From Saturnia japonica (taxonomy: Eukaryota; Arthropoda; Insecta; Lepidoptera; Saturniidae), in NCBI GenBank assembly GCA_033032175.1, contig CM065316.1:4806115-4870114 (forward strand): a DNA stretch of 64,000 nt, given 5' to 3'. The notes under the pieces were generated by a model that was not told the DNA's origin, did no database searches, and worked only from the letters and a program-made list of their open reading frames with translations. Below, in pieces: positions 33,566-45,290 of the stretch; positions within the stretch are counted from its first letter, which is position 1; every line of letters starts with the position of its first letter. A program made the translations under genes and the position numbers.

Positions 33566-34346
33566 ATCATAACAATAATATCTGTGAAAAGAATATTTTA
33601 GTAGTAAACGCGAAAGTGTGAAAATATGGCGTTAGTATAAAACGACCGCCGTCACAAGTTTCCCCGTCTCGTCTACAGCAAACATACAAAATATGTACTA
33701 AAGCTTAGACGCGTGTCGTACGCCGCACAGTTGGAGATTAAACAAGTAAATTGTTCATAATTGAAAGGCTTGCGGTTTCCATGTTCTATTTGGGATTTGT
33801 CTGTTTACTAAATTAGGATTTAAAGTCCTGTTTCGTACGCAATCTTGTAGGAAAGTATGTACCTAGAAGGTAATAAACTATAGTTTTTCGTTGCTAAGAA
33901 TAGTGTAGACTGTAATTATTAGGACCGGATTGTATTATACTAGCTGTAACTGCAGATTTACTTGTGTTAAATGTAGAATCATATCGAATGTGATAACTAC
34001 TTGCCTACACAGCGCTAGACTGACTGACGTTTAGGTCTCTTTTCCGCTCCTAATAGCCCCAGCATGCTTTAAGCATCTTCGATAAATAGATCATAAAATA
34101 CTTTTTTTATCTGACGAGTGATTCTAGAGAAGATCTCTTTCAAATACAAAAACAAGGAAAAATCTTTTGTACTTTTCTACTTTTATCTCTTATTAGCAGT
34201 ATAGGTATACATATTTATTGAATTATCTCTCAAACAGATTTGTCAGTACTTGGCTACAAAATTTAACAATAATGGGGATACGAGGATCTAATACCTTCCT
34301 CTCCTTCCATAACAGAAGCACACGCGCTGGGCTTCGAAGTCACAGT
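33566..34346. other. no gene seen
   Basis: CpG-containing patch at 33605-33740 (GTGTCGTACGCCGCACAG). ACTAGCTGTAACTGCAGATT at 33942 may be a remnant of the ACTAGCTG family start. Confidence 0.4.
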
Positions 34347-34758
34347 TTACGGTAACCTCCATCTCCACCAACTAAAATGTTCTCTATGACTTATCTTGGT
34401 GATCGTTGATGGATTTAGATTTCCCGGTCGTCGCCGTTGTGTTTGCTTTGTGCTGTGCTTGCCACCAGGATTTCGCATCACATAAGTTTGTCGCTTTCTG
34501 GGATCAGCCGGTATATATCCTGTAAGGAAGTGGGTTGGTAGATATCTGTACTCAACAGGGTCGCGACCACCATGCATGTGATGAATACGTCACAGAGTAA
34601 ATCTCTTTTGAATTTTCGATATCAGTCAGTGAATGTTCAGCTTGTTTGAGGCTTGCAGGCTGGAATGAAAGCGAAGAGCGGCGATGGATTGCTGGTGATA
34701 TCCTGCGATTTTTTTTGGATTGTACTGTGCTACTAGTCACAGTGTCATATGATATCAC
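34347..34758 (-). other. possible frameshifted coding relic, family unknown
   Basis: Two minus-strand frames overlap by 26 bp: 34552-34758 (contains RRSSLSFQPASLKQAEHSLT) and 34347-34577 (contains THFLTGYIPADPRKRQTY, then basic RRRPGNLNPS and REHFSWWRWR). The region is less AT-rich than its flanks, and the two frames together could be one reading frame broken by a frameshift. I recognise no domain. A decayed transposase or other mobile-element protein is possible, as is chance. Confidence 0.2.
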
Positions 34759-35219
34759 TATCCTGCACTATTATACATTTCTTTTTTAAATAATTTATAG
34801 GGTATACCTACATACTTACATTAATTATTGGTTGTAGCTAGCGTTGAAGCCATGCCGAAACCCATAATTAATTAATCTATGCCTACGTATCTAATATTAG
34901 TTTGAATATTTCAAATAATTGTTGAAATTATTTTAACTACTAAAATTAGGTACAGGACAAAGTATTTTATTTATTTATTTCATCTCTATTGTACACCTTT
35001 AGTTACATATAATATTGAACATTAAAATTATATGATAAGTACAAAGGGTGTCCTTATTACTGAAAGCAATCTCTTCCAGGCAACATATTTGGATGGATAT
35101 ATTGTTGTTATGTTGTCTACGCTTATTTCTTTTGGAACTTCCGATATCCATACTCCATACTTTTTTGAAAAATCGCCCAAAATAGTAGCACTCTGAACCT
35201 ATTGGAAGATTGGCTTTCT
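34759..35219. other. no gene seen
   Basis: AT-rich spacer without recognised repeat or frame. Confidence 0.4.
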
Positions 35220-35430
35220 AATACAGCTGCCGGGACACACCTGTTGGTGCCTGAAGGCAGATTTTCAACTTGAGGGTGGTAGTTAGCCAAGCAGGCATTA
35301 GAAAAAGCTCTACCACCATGCTATGGTTTCGTTACGATGTTTTTTCCTTCACCGAAATCTCAAGCATATTCAAACTCACGTCGATCGACGCGGAGTCCGT
35401 ATACGCTACCAACTGAGCCATCATTGCCCT
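35220..35430 (-). repeat. S1 SINE, reverse copy
   Basis: The reverse copy ends with the head in complement (ACCAACTGAGCCATCATTGC, 35409-35428). ACTCACGTCGATCGACGCGG lies at about 35374, opposite the ATCGATCGACGTGAG of the 3975 copy. The body includes TTTCAACTTGAGGGTGGTAG and TACCACCATGCTATGGTTTC. It is among the best-preserved copies. Confidence 0.75.
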
Positions 35431-36103
35431 AAGATTGCCCGAAGATAGTCACGATATGACAATATCTATGTTTAATTAACAGAATACAATTCAACAAATA
35501 TTTTTGAATCATTAACGTCTTATAAAATGTACTACCTATAATAATACTGTATTACTTTTTTAGATTTTGAAGTTATAACTTCTTATGGGAGGGTAAACCG
35601 CTTCGTAACGTAACGCGTTACGGCGCCACTCTGTCTGGCTTTCTTTTCTCTCACGCATACGACAGCACCAGGCATACTCCTCCTCTCTCACTTTAACATA
35701 CAGCCACCTTTTTTAAAAAAATTATTTATAATTTCATTTATCACTTCTGTCGAGCATCCCGAGACGCACACGTTTTTTTTCATCTGCTGTGTTTTTTTTT
35801 TTTTACTAAGTATGGATGCAAAAATAGAAACCATTAACCTCAATATTCCACATTTAAATTGAAACACCTTCACGGTGACAGTGTTATATGGAAGCGTTCG
35901 AATATACTGGCGATAACCTAATTTAACTAAATTGTTATCAGCGGATAGATCTTGTGAGTGGGCGGTGTTAACTGTATAGAACGTTAATAAGACGATCGGT
36001 CACGGCCTGTTGTGTATCCGCATGCGCAGGAGCCTGTACTGCTCGGAACAAAAGTTTATTAAATTTAATGCAGGTTTTTGCACGGTGATAAGGATTTATT
36101 TTA
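35431..36103. other. no gene seen
   Basis: Contains a CpG-rich palindromic patch (CGTAACGTAACGCGTTACGG at about 35606) and a pyrimidine-rich tract at 35630-35700. No frame is assignable. Confidence 0.4.
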
Positions 36104-36215
36104 ATACCCGCCTAACTACCTTCCACCTCAAGTTGAAAATCTTTCACCAAGCACTTGAGAGCCTGTTCTCCCACTAGGCTTAGCGTGTCACTAACTTGGG
36201 CCACATCGTAATACG
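36104..36215 (+). repeat. S1 SINE, 3' fragment
   Basis: TAATACCCGCCTAACTACC, CTCAAGTTGAAAATCTTTCA and CTTAGCGTGTCACTAACTTG match the body and tail of full S1 copies; the tRNA-like head is absent. Confidence 0.6.
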
Positions 36216-38127
36216 TAAGTTAAATTTAAGTTTTTTAAAAGAGAACAAAATTACTTCTCCCGTGAATAATAAATACTACTAAAACCCGTAATCAATAAAA
36301 ACGCTGATGCATGACAAATTTCATAGAAAAAACTTAAATCTTATTTTATGTCCTATTAAAGTTTCAAAAAGTACTGTATAAAACTTTCGATTTATAAAAT
36401 GTATAAATTTTAGTTTTATTTAAGTTATGAAAATTAGGAGAATATGCTGAAATAGCAGTTTTCATTCTCGTTAAATTCTTTTGGCAAAAAACATTACTTT
36501 TCAGTCATTTTTTCAACTTAGTATAAATTAGAAATATGATTTTAAACCAAGTAACTTTTCTAGGTGACGTTACAAGCATGATATAAACACGTTTGAGACA
36601 AGTCTGCTGTTAATTACGAGCGATTGTCGTGTGCGTGCGTCCACCCTAATCTTACGTTACGGACCGAGCGCACGGCGCTCCTCGTGCAAAATCGAAACTG
36701 CGTGTGTAAAACAGCCTTATATTGCGTGTAATTTTATGCTAAAATTTAGATGTACTTATTTTGTTTTATGAGATAGAGGTTGAGGTTGGTTGTACAAGGT
36801 GACGGCCCAGAGGAGTCACTTTGGCCGTATTTTTAAGGGTCCCGTTCCTAAAAGAGGAACCCTGTTGCTAAGCCTACGCTATCTGTCCTACCTTTTAAGG
36901 GCTGTATAAAAATTAAAAAAAAAACCATTTTTTTCTCTATCGTAAATCTGGTAATACATACAAACATAAAACTTGGTAAAATTATAGTACAAATTATAAA
37001 GTAAAACAACGAATATAAAAACAGACCAGAATAACAGGCCAATGATCTCGAACTAAACGTAGGAAAACAAAATAATTCGGAATCGTAATTCACTGATCTT
37101 TTCCCCATGTTTATGGTAATTGAAAACGATTGTACCAAAACTAAACATTCATGATTCAGGCACCCTTTAAATTATTTCTTACAAATAAAATACACACAAA
37201 TCTAGAATATAGATATTATGTAATCCATAGATTATTTTAGATATAATAGCGTCTATAGGAATGCTAAGATACCATCCAGCGATCCACACGTTTCCCAGCC
37301 ACGGCCGAAGCACACGATAAACAAAACATACAACGTCACCTCGATTATCGTTGCTCTCATACACTAACTCGATGCTATTTGTTTAAATTTCCATGTGCAT
37401 GTTTGCTAAAGGCCCCACCTCCACTACAATGCAATAAATATAAAATAGATCAATAACATGCCATAATTGTTTACAAAATTAGATCAGATTCAGTTGAGAA
37501 TTGTTGATTTTCTTTTGTTATTTCAAAAATTAATACTATAAAATGTTATAGCTCATAAATTATGGAATAATTTATACTTCCAATGTAATTTTTTTTTAAA
37601 TCAAAATTGGTTAAGGTTTTTTTTTTTTACTATTTCTAAAAGTATTATTGAGAATGATTATAGCCTGTCAACTGACTAATGATATAAGCTTTCCGTGTAA
37701 AAAAATTCATTACAATCGGTCGAATAGACAGACAAAAATGTTTAAGGGCTTAAGGATATCTGTGATCAGTGTCCTTTACATAGTATATATATCGGGAAAT
37801 TTGGAAAATAAATATCATGTACAGACATGACTACAGATTTATTAATATAGATAGATTAAAGGCAGAGAGAGAGGAGAGATAATAAAATATAAAAATAAAG
37901 TAACCTGTATCATATGAGGGCCACTAGACAGTGTGCTCAAATCGCTAGCAGCATTACTTCGTTGTTTATCAATGTTGATTTTTTTGCGTATAAGTAAAAA
38001 CGTACATTTTCGTCTCGCGTTCTTATTTTTTACTTCTTTATTTATTACATTACATTTGTAATATAGTTACGATTTAATTAAAAATAATTAAACACCTCAC
38101 TATTCTCGAAATATCTGGAATCATCTA
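36216..38127. other. 2-kb stretch with no recognised feature
   Basis: AT-rich. A CpG-rich patch lies at 36620-36700 (CGGACCGAGCGCACGGCGCT). The 96-codon minus frame 36848-37138 is hydrophobic and low in complexity, without motif. A weak ACTAGCTG-type tail fragment lies near 37700. Confidence 0.4.
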
Positions 38128-38395
38128 GAACGTACTTGAAATATTGAGCAAGATAGGTAGGGCATAGGGAAATTTCTTTGGAGATGTCTTTCTACTTGGA
38201 GCAGCCCAACTGGTTGAATAACTCCACCCTAAAAAAGATCGCAGCCAAATAGCCTTTTGTTGTGTTCCTGCGGTGAGTAGGTTTTCCAGAGCTCCTTGGG
38301 GAAGGGGGTTCCAGATCGGTAACGCGCTAGTGATACCTATGGTATTACAAGCGTCCATAGGCTTCGGTAGCTGCCTTTCTAATAATAGCCTTCAA
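38128..38395 (-). repeat. CTGATGGTAAGCG-type repeat, reverse copy
   Basis: In reverse it carries the family blocks (GATAGGTAGGGCATAGGGAA, CTTTGGAGATGTCTTTCTAC, CCCTAAAAAAGATCGCAGCC, TCCATAGGCTTCGGTAG). It is the best GC-richer copy. The 77-codon frame over it is a shadow. Confidence 0.6.
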
Positions 38396-39794
38396 AGACT
38401 CCTGGCTTAAAAATAAAACTGTAGTTAGTTCAAAAAAAAAGAGCCAGGAAAGTTTTGTTTTGGACAACTAAGTGGAAACAACGGCAGATTAAAGAAAGAA
38501 ACCTACAAAATGGCCATAGAGTAGTAAACAAAAGAAACTGTAATCATGAACGAAGTACAATGAACATCTGAAGAGTCAGTTTATTTGACTTTTGATTCAC
38601 CGAGTACGAATAAATTGTTTAACTAAAATCGAACGGCATTTTTACTATTCATGGGAATAACAATTTTATTTTTTGGATTTTGTTTTAATATCAAAATGTA
38701 ATAAATGAATTTATATTATATTCAAAGGAAATTTTCATACAGATATGATTAAATTATCATATATATATACATACAGATTATACCATTTCCATTTCTTTAT
38801 TTTCTCGATGACATCTCTTGTGAAAACTTGAACGAGCGTCTTTTTTACATTATGTATGCGTTATTTTATTAAAATATGACGTTTACACACGTACAAGGTT
38901 ATACCAGAGTCGGAGAAAGTGATAGGGATGGAGTTATATCGATAAACGTATCACGATAACAGACCCGATTTTTTAAAATAAAGTGTAAGAAACTAAACTA
39001 CTGCCGGATACTTTTGTACAAATTTATTAACTAATATTATATTTCATTACAAGATGTTACACGTATTAATTCTTGATTGATAATGTCAACTTCTTCAAAA
39101 TTTTCGAAGCTGTTGTAAAATAAGTAGGTATAGTGATACTCGATAATGAAAAGAAATAATTATAACGACGGGTAATCTTTATTTATTTATTTTAATCAAA
39201 ATCTGATTAATCGTCATCGACATCCATTTATGCGATCGATATCATTACTTATTTGGTCACAACACTACAACTATCAAATTAGAACTGTCATAGAGAAAAT
39301 AAAGAAATGGAAATAGTATACATGTCGTAATAAAAGAAAAACAGGTTGAATTATCATTATTGGATAGTGGTCAACATGCCCTATAACTTGTTGTAGAAGT
39401 AACATGCGTGGGTGCCGGTTCGTGATACGTGCGCGCAGATTAAATTGCATTAATGCAATATACAAACATACTTAAAGTTTAATCTATTTGTATGTGATAT
39501 TTTCTTGTAGAGATAAATATATTTTAATCGCCGTGGGTGTACACTTAGAGAAACTTTATTGGAAAATATCACATATATTTGTCTCAAGATAGAAGTATTT
39601 ATATTAGAAATTATATTATGCAAGTTCTGCGTTTTAAATTGTGTTTTCATAATAAATGTTGTCAATGAAAGATATTTAACTTAGTGTAAGTAGTAACTGG
39701 GAGTCGAGGTGACCATTACCGTAATCGAAAATATCCGAATAAGTAAGTTTTCTAAGTAGTAAGTGTTTCAATTTTTTTTGGATTGGAATGAACT
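38396..39794. other. no gene seen
   Basis: AT-rich, with overlapping motif-free frames at 39274-39665. No recognised repeat copy. Confidence 0.4.
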
Positions 39795-40105
39795 CGTATG
39801 GGAAACTGTCGGACTGCCCCGAGTAAAGAGAAATCTCCAATAATCCTCTTTGCCCTACCTCTCTTTAATATATACTAATATTATAAAGCTGAAGAGTTTG
39901 TTTGTTTGGTTGAACGCGCTAATCTCAGGAAGTACTGGTTCGAATTGATTATTTTAGTGTTGGATAGCTCATTTATCGAGGAAGGCTATAGGCTATATAA
40001 AATCACGCTACGAGCAATAGGAGCAGAGCATTTCACTGAGTCCGCTGCGTGAAAGATTAAAGTTACGCAACAATGGTGCGTAACGAAATTGTTTCTCTTA
40101 AAAAG
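39795..40105 (+). repeat. repeat fragment plus GTTTGTTTGAACG-type repeat
   Basis: 39795-39866 is the end of a CTGATGGTAAGCG-type repeat (GACTGCCCCGAGTAAAGAGA, then CCCTACCTCTCTT). 39875-40105 opens ATATTATAAAGCTGAAGAGT, then GTTTGTTTGGTTGAACGCGC, TAATCTCAGGAAGTACTGGT, TTATCGAGGAAGGCTATAGG; further copies lie at 61485 and 63790. Non-coding; I know the latter as a common lepidopteran repeat of unclear class. Confidence 0.6.
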
Positions 40106-40464
40106 TTCTAAAAAAGTCCGCGACAGCATATAGTACAATAAGGTTTACTCATTATAACCCTTTTTTATGGTAATACAATTTCTTTTAAAATAATAAATTA
40201 TTTGCGATGGTGTTTTTATATACATGGTATTAATTCTTATCGAAATAAATACATTATTCGTCACAAGTATTAAATTTCGAACATAATTACCTTTTATAGT
40301 AATTGATTTAAATTAATATTATTATTACGACAGCTGTTATTGAAAACCAGTTCCCATACTAGCCCGAGCATGTCACTCACTAACTTTGGCCACACCGTCT
40401 TAACATCTGGTGAGAATGATGCAAAAACTAAAACTTATAAATAATTTATAAAAAAATTTAATCG
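40106..40464. other. no gene; S1 tail fragment
   Basis: 40340-40430 resembles the far 3' part of S1 (ACCAGTTCCCATACTAGCCC, GTCACTCACTAACTTTGGCC, ATCTGGTGAG). The remainder is AT-rich. Confidence 0.4.
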
Positions 40465-41010
40465 ATCTCGCAATACAATACAATACAATATCTTTATTTG
40501 TCTGAATATGATCAATACAGGTCTTAAATGTATAAAAATCGTTGCATCATATTCTGCGATTTGTGGCGTGCAAATTAAAAAAAAAAAATACTTACATTAC
40601 AAAAAATTATAGCATAATATGCTCTACCTTTAAAAACAATAAAATTTCGAAACTAGTTATTATTATTAATTATTATTGAAAAACATTCATCACACAATTA
40701 TTAGATTAAGAAATGTTATATTATTATGGATTATGTAAAAGTGTCATTTAAAAAGTCATTAATGTTGTAATAGCACTTACAATTGAGTAAATCCTTTAAA
40801 TGCTTTCTAAAGAAGTTTAAGATTAATTCTTTATAGGTATTTGGTATTTTGTTGCAGATTTTAGGCGCTATACAAAAAATGCTTTTATCCACATGAGAGC
40901 AGTCCTAGAGCTGCGAATACATAAATGAGAATTATCACGTCTATTGCGAGCATAAATATATCTATAAGACTAATACCACATTATTATTTGGGAGTACAGC
41001 AATGAAAAGT
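40465..41010 (-). pseudogene. LINE ORF2 C-terminal relic with ATTGT tail
   Basis: On the minus strand the frame reads RNRRDNSHLCIRSSRTALMW, then after a small shift PKICNKIPNTYKELILNFFR, KHLKDLLNCKCYYNINDFLN to a TAA seen at 40731-40733. The N-K-I-P and C-Y-Y-N-I-N-D-F-L-N blocks are typical of CR1/L2-like ORF2 ends. A 3' UTR follows down to a tail of ATTGT units (40466-40490 as CAATA repeats on the plus strand). The same UTR recurs at 7195-7410. It is 5'-truncated and shifted in frame. Confidence 0.68.
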
Positions 41011-41884
41011 TGTTAAGTATACAAAGGGGAAGAAGATTGCAAACAATTCGACAATTCCTAACCACGTCGACAAACCGTCTTCAGACGACACAACGCAATG
41101 TGCCTACGTACGGATCGCGAGACAAGCTCGTAGACGGTACAGCAAATATCTTGAAATTGTTGATTGCCTACTGATTCATGGCCTATTTGATTTGTACACA
41201 TGCGATGCTCGGTAACTTCGTATATACTGAGAGTTGTTATAACGTTTATAAAAAAGAATGACTGTACTTACTTACGTATGCACGTAAGAATTTATACTTA
41301 TTTAGTGTAACAAGTAATTTTATTCCTCGCGCCAATAAAATGAAAAGGTTAGCTACCAATGTTAATAATATTTATAATTTTACCGAATTTTAATTAATTG
41401 AAAGGTGCATAAATGGGCATTATGTTTATTTATACACCGTTAATTGTTTTTACACAATAAAAAAAGAAATATAGAGTAAAAATAACTGAGCTTTGTCTAA
41501 ATAAACATTTTAATCAAATTAAAACTCACTATGTTCTCCGTTTGCTTCCCACGGGCTACCTATACTTTGTTATTTGAAATATTTACGTTAGAATATCCAA
41601 TGGCTGAAAGAAAAAAAAATTACAGCTCCAACTAGATATTATTTCCATATGTAACAATACTAATACATCAGATAACAACCGATCGAATACGTGAGATTCG
41701 CGACGTTCTGTGTCGGAGTCCTTATTCTATTTTAATATAACTACCTTACAAAAATTAATCCTTTAAAATACGACAAAATAGATTTGGACTTTATTGGAAA
41801 ACATCAAAGTCATCAACAAAAGACTTACTACTAAAATATTATTATCAAATACGGAATGAAAAAAGATATGGTGTTTGGAATACA
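41011..41884. other. no gene seen
   Basis: AT-rich apart from a CpG-containing patch at 41060-41145. No frame or repeat is recognised. Confidence 0.4.
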
Positions 41885-42300
41885 AATTCATTAGCCGCGT
41901 CGTACGATGCCGCGATCGCCGTGATTGTTGAATTGCCCGGCAGGTGCATCGTTCGGCCACCCCGCCCTTCGTCCACGGCTCTGCTCGCACGTAAGCCAGT
42001 CTGTTTCGTGCTTTGGCCGTGAACTCACGTCTGTTTGTTACGTACGCGGAATGTTATTCCGGACGTTCGGCTAGCGCTGAGATATATGTGATTTACGGTG
42101 GTTGAAGTTTTTGTATTGTATAACTGTGACCTCCTGGGGTTTTGATGAACTGATTGCTTGAGTGATAGTATCCTACCATTTGAGTTTGCCACACACACAT
42201 GCATACATACAGATAACTCCACAAATACAAATACTTCACCATCTGCAGTCCAGGTCAACGGGGCAAGCTCAAGGTCATCGCTAGCTCGACGAGGTGAGTC
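41885..42300 (+). promoter_or_regulatory. CpG-rich island; candidate promoter or first exon
   Basis: This 400-bp stretch is much richer in GC and CpG than its flanks (for example CGCGTCGTACGATGCCGCGA at 41896, CACCCCGCCCTTCGTCC at 41960) and matches none of the repeat families in the window. GCCAGTCTG at 41993-42001 is initiator-like. At its end CGACGAG is followed by GTGAGTC (42294-42300), a good splice-donor match. Small frames on both strands (41763-41990, 42025-42258 minus; 42158-42343 plus) have no motif. One reading is a non-coding first exon of a host gene whose other exons lie outside; a decayed GC-rich mobile element is equally possible. Confidence 0.25.
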
Positions 42301-42852
42301 TTTTATTTGTAGTTACGATAATTACTGTGTATCGCAGCAATAGGTTCGAGTGGGATTGATTCGCGAATGATTGAATTAAGGGCCCAGCACATTTACGCGA
42401 ACGTTCTAGAACATATGGTAATAAATTTGATTCATAATTTTAATATTTCTTTATATCATTCCGGCATTAACATTAAAAGTATCGTTTTTACATTGATGTT
42501 ACTGGTTTTTGAACAACATAGTACTAACTTGATGAGCGCACTCTATTACATAACTCGTCTTCAATTATCACTGGTTGTGATAAAAATATAATTCAATAAT
42601 GAAATCCATGTGAAAAAAAAGTTATCTAGATTTTTGTACTATATAAAATCATTTGAAAAGTAAACCAGTACAATTGTTAAATAAATGTAATATTTATTTT
42701 CCCAGAATAAGGGTGCGGATTAGGAGTTATGAAACTACACCGGCTGGTTGCAACGTCCAAATGAAGTTTGTCCAGATAACTTATGTGTGGACATTTTAGG
42801 GGTGCCATTTTACTAAGTAGATACATCAAAGTATATGAATATTTATCTATAT
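42301..42852. other. no gene seen
   Basis: AT-rich. The 74-codon frame 42367-42591 has hydrophobic residues but no domain. Confidence 0.4.
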
Positions 42853-43215
42853 ATTAATACGTGAAGCAAAAGCTTTTTACCCCTTTTTATGCGTATTGCG
42901 TGCACGGAAGACTGTGAGATTTGGCATGGTTATAGTTTATATGGAGAAGTGCAGAAAGCTAAAATTTATCTATAATATCTGTAACTAATATATATAAATT
43001 AAATAAATTAATACTGCGAATCCTAACCAGACAAGTGCCGTTGAACTTAGACCCCCCAAAATATTGACATTGTCACTCAACAAGAAGTGACATCAATCAA
43101 GTGATGTAAATAATACTCATTGATTAGGTTCATGAATACTGCAAATGTAAAACAGAAAATAGTCTATGATCAAAAAGTCGCTGGTCGAATTTCAACCTTA
43201 GGGCGATCGCTAGTT
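42853..43215 (+). repeat. M2 repeat, full-length copy
   Basis: Opens TTAATACGTGAAGCAAAAGC, continues GTGCACGGAAGACTGTGAGA and GAACTTAGACCCCCCAAAAT, and ends GTCGCTGGTCGAATTTCAAC with GGGCGATCGCTAG. It is the best forward example and defines the family ends. No terminal inverted repeat longer than a few bases is seen. Confidence 0.78.
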
Positions 43216-43429
43216 TATTTAAATACAATAATTAAATTACAGATGTAGACAAAAATGAAAGCTGTATACAAATTTTATGTTATAGTTTCTGCAGACTTGT
43301 ATCGAAAGTGAATGACCACTAGCCAATTTCTTTATCGTTATAGGTTTTGCATTAAGACTACAATCTCACCCGATTTTAAATGAAAATGTGACCCAAGATG
43401 GTAGCTCGTTAAACTTAGTTAAAGATTTG
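43216..43429. other. no feature seen
   Basis: Short AT-rich spacer. Confidence 0.4.
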
Positions 43430-43617
43430 CTCTCAAATGCAGCTCCTTGAACACACCTATTGGTGCTTGGCGGCAGATTTTCAACTTCAGGGCGGTAGCT
43501 AGCTAGCATTAGAAAAAGCCCTACCTCCATACTATGGTTTCATCACGATGTTTTCCTGAAAAGCTCTGGCTCATTACATCATACACTCTATCTACTACCG
43601 AGCCATAATTGCTTTAA
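43430..43617 (-). repeat. S1 SINE, reverse copy
   Basis: Reverse copy with ACACACCTATTGGTGCTTGG, TTTTCAACTTCAGGGCGGTA and CATACTATGGTTTCATCACG, ending in a degraded head (ACTACCGAGCCATAATTGCT). An internal deletion has removed most of the B-box side. Confidence 0.65.
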
Positions 43618-44129
43618 CTTATCTTCGAAGCTGAAAGATTAACTTCAATAGAATATAAGAATAAGGCCTTACAAAAGTAAAGAAATGTATGACAGAGTAT
43701 TTCCAACTGATAAATCGTAGCTAAAAATCATAATTCCCACAAAGGATAAGCCAACTGTACCAAAGAAAATCAAGCAATGCTTTCAGTCAAATATTTCCGA
43801 TTTATCTATGAAACAAGTATCGCAACAAACACAAAAACACATTTAAAACACATTAGTGGTCCGGCTATCACATATCAATAACGTCGTGTCGCGGAAATTG
43901 AATCCATTTAATAATATACCCTTAAACATAGATCTAAGCAAAATAAATTTTGGATAAGGTAATCCGCTTTACCTATGAGCTAAAAAAATACGATCATATA
44001 ACGGAATATCGTTCAAAGCTCAGATGGCTTCTATTTCGGCCTCATAGTCACATCCTTTCTTTTTTCTATAATATGCTTTATAATTCCCAGTGCGCTAACG
44101 TACCTCAAAGATAAATTCGAGATATAAGG
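43618..44129. other. no gene seen
   Basis: AT-rich without recognised features. The end may contain further LINE sequence too decayed to read. Confidence 0.4.
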
Positions 44130-44330
44130 ATTCAGAAAAGACCTACCACGCCGCTTATGCTCACAGAAATTACTTAAATTTCCTACTCACCACACTCAAT
44201 TCTACAATAAATCATTTGAGGTTCAAGCTACTCGACTATGGAACTCACTTCCAGTCGATATAAGAAAAGCGAGATCTATACATATTTTTAAACGTCTACG
44301 TCGTCATTACCTTTCTCTGTTATGATACAA
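44130..44330 (+). pseudogene. LINE ORF2 C-terminal relic
   Basis: One frame reads KFPTHHTQFYNKSFEVQATR, LWNSLPVDIRKARSIHIFKR and LRRHYLSLL to a TGA at about 44323. The S-F-x-V-x-A-x-R-L-W-N-S-L-P-x-x-I-R pattern is a typical ORF2 end of jockey/I-type or related non-LTR elements. Just upstream the alternative frame AAYAHRNYL suggests a one-base shift. No poly-A tail is seen; an unrelated inverted-repeat unit follows at 44350. Confidence 0.6.
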
Positions 44331-44560
44331 ACTATCTTTATTCTTTTTGACGTGACAACGTCTTATAAATTGGTTTGCCGGGTGACACTTCAAGAAACTG
44401 CGTTACGCTCCGCTCACGTTATGCGCTCACAATGAGAGCGAGTGAGAGGCACGCGTCCCTTCCACTCGGGCATGGTTAGCCCGCCTAAGAGCGAGAGAGA
44501 CAGACATAAAGTCGTTGTCACGTAAAACTTTCGCCCGTATAACGACTTTACAGGCAACCA
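44331..44560. repeat. CpG-rich repeat with short inverted ends
   Basis: ACGTGACAACG (44350-44360) and its reverse complement CGTTGTCACGT (44513-44523) flank a 150-bp CpG-rich interior with alternating GAGCG/CGCTC motifs. I recall similar sequence as a lepidopteran repeat, but only one copy occurs here. It may be a small DNA-transposon derivative. Confidence 0.45.
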
Positions 44561-45054
44561 ATTTTTTTTTTTTCACTTATTACGATACTGATACCGCGAT
44601 AAAACATTTGTGTGAGAAAACGCTCTAAGCGGTAAGACCGCCTATAAGTACACAAATAATTTAAATAGTTATTTAAGTATGTATTTTTTTTTTTATTTCG
44701 TGTGCAATAAAGTGTATTGTTGTTGTTGTTATAATTTGTGTACTTGTATAATGTCTCCGTTTTCTAACGATCATCATTGTCGGGTAAGAGAACGTGGATA
44801 TTACACATTCCTGAATTTGATAAAACTTTTTTTTTGTAATGGATCTCCAAGGATAACTTTTACTACGAAGAAGCGAATGCTCTTTGAAACTATTCCTCAC
44901 ACACACATCAAACAGATCACATACATCACACATATTACACAGAGATATCCTTCTGGACTAATATGAAGATAGATAAGCATAAACATTAGATGTATGATAG
45001 AGGTAAGAAGTACTGCTTTAGGCATTACATTTTTTAAATTTTAAACGAATTGAA
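44561..45054. other. no gene seen
   Basis: Overlapping frames on both strands (44673-44966) cancel each other as evidence. Short TGT and CACACA-type runs are present. Confidence 0.4.
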
Positions 45055-45290
45055 AAAATGACTGAGGTTTCTCAATTCGAATGTTTTTTTATGGATGTCC
45101 AGCTATAACTTCTTTGTTTATGAACCAACTTAGATGATTTTTTTTTGTTTTATAATGGATACCTACCTCATGGGTAATCCCACTTTCATTTCATTGGCAT
45201 TGGACCTTGAACTTCAAAGATACACCAGAGAACTCTTCAAAATAATTGAAGTCGGTTTTCATTTTTTGTTAAAAATTGTCTTGTCAAAGC
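45055..45290 (+). repeat. M1 repeat, well-preserved copy
   Basis: TGACTGAGGTTTCTCAATTC, CTTTGTTTATGAACCAACTT, CATTTCATTGGCATTGGACC, CTTCAAAGATACACCAGAGA, and the end AATTGAAGTCGGTTTTC with GTTAAAAATTGTCTTG. It is close to the family consensus and useful as a reference. The 64-codon frame is a shadow. Confidence 0.75.
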
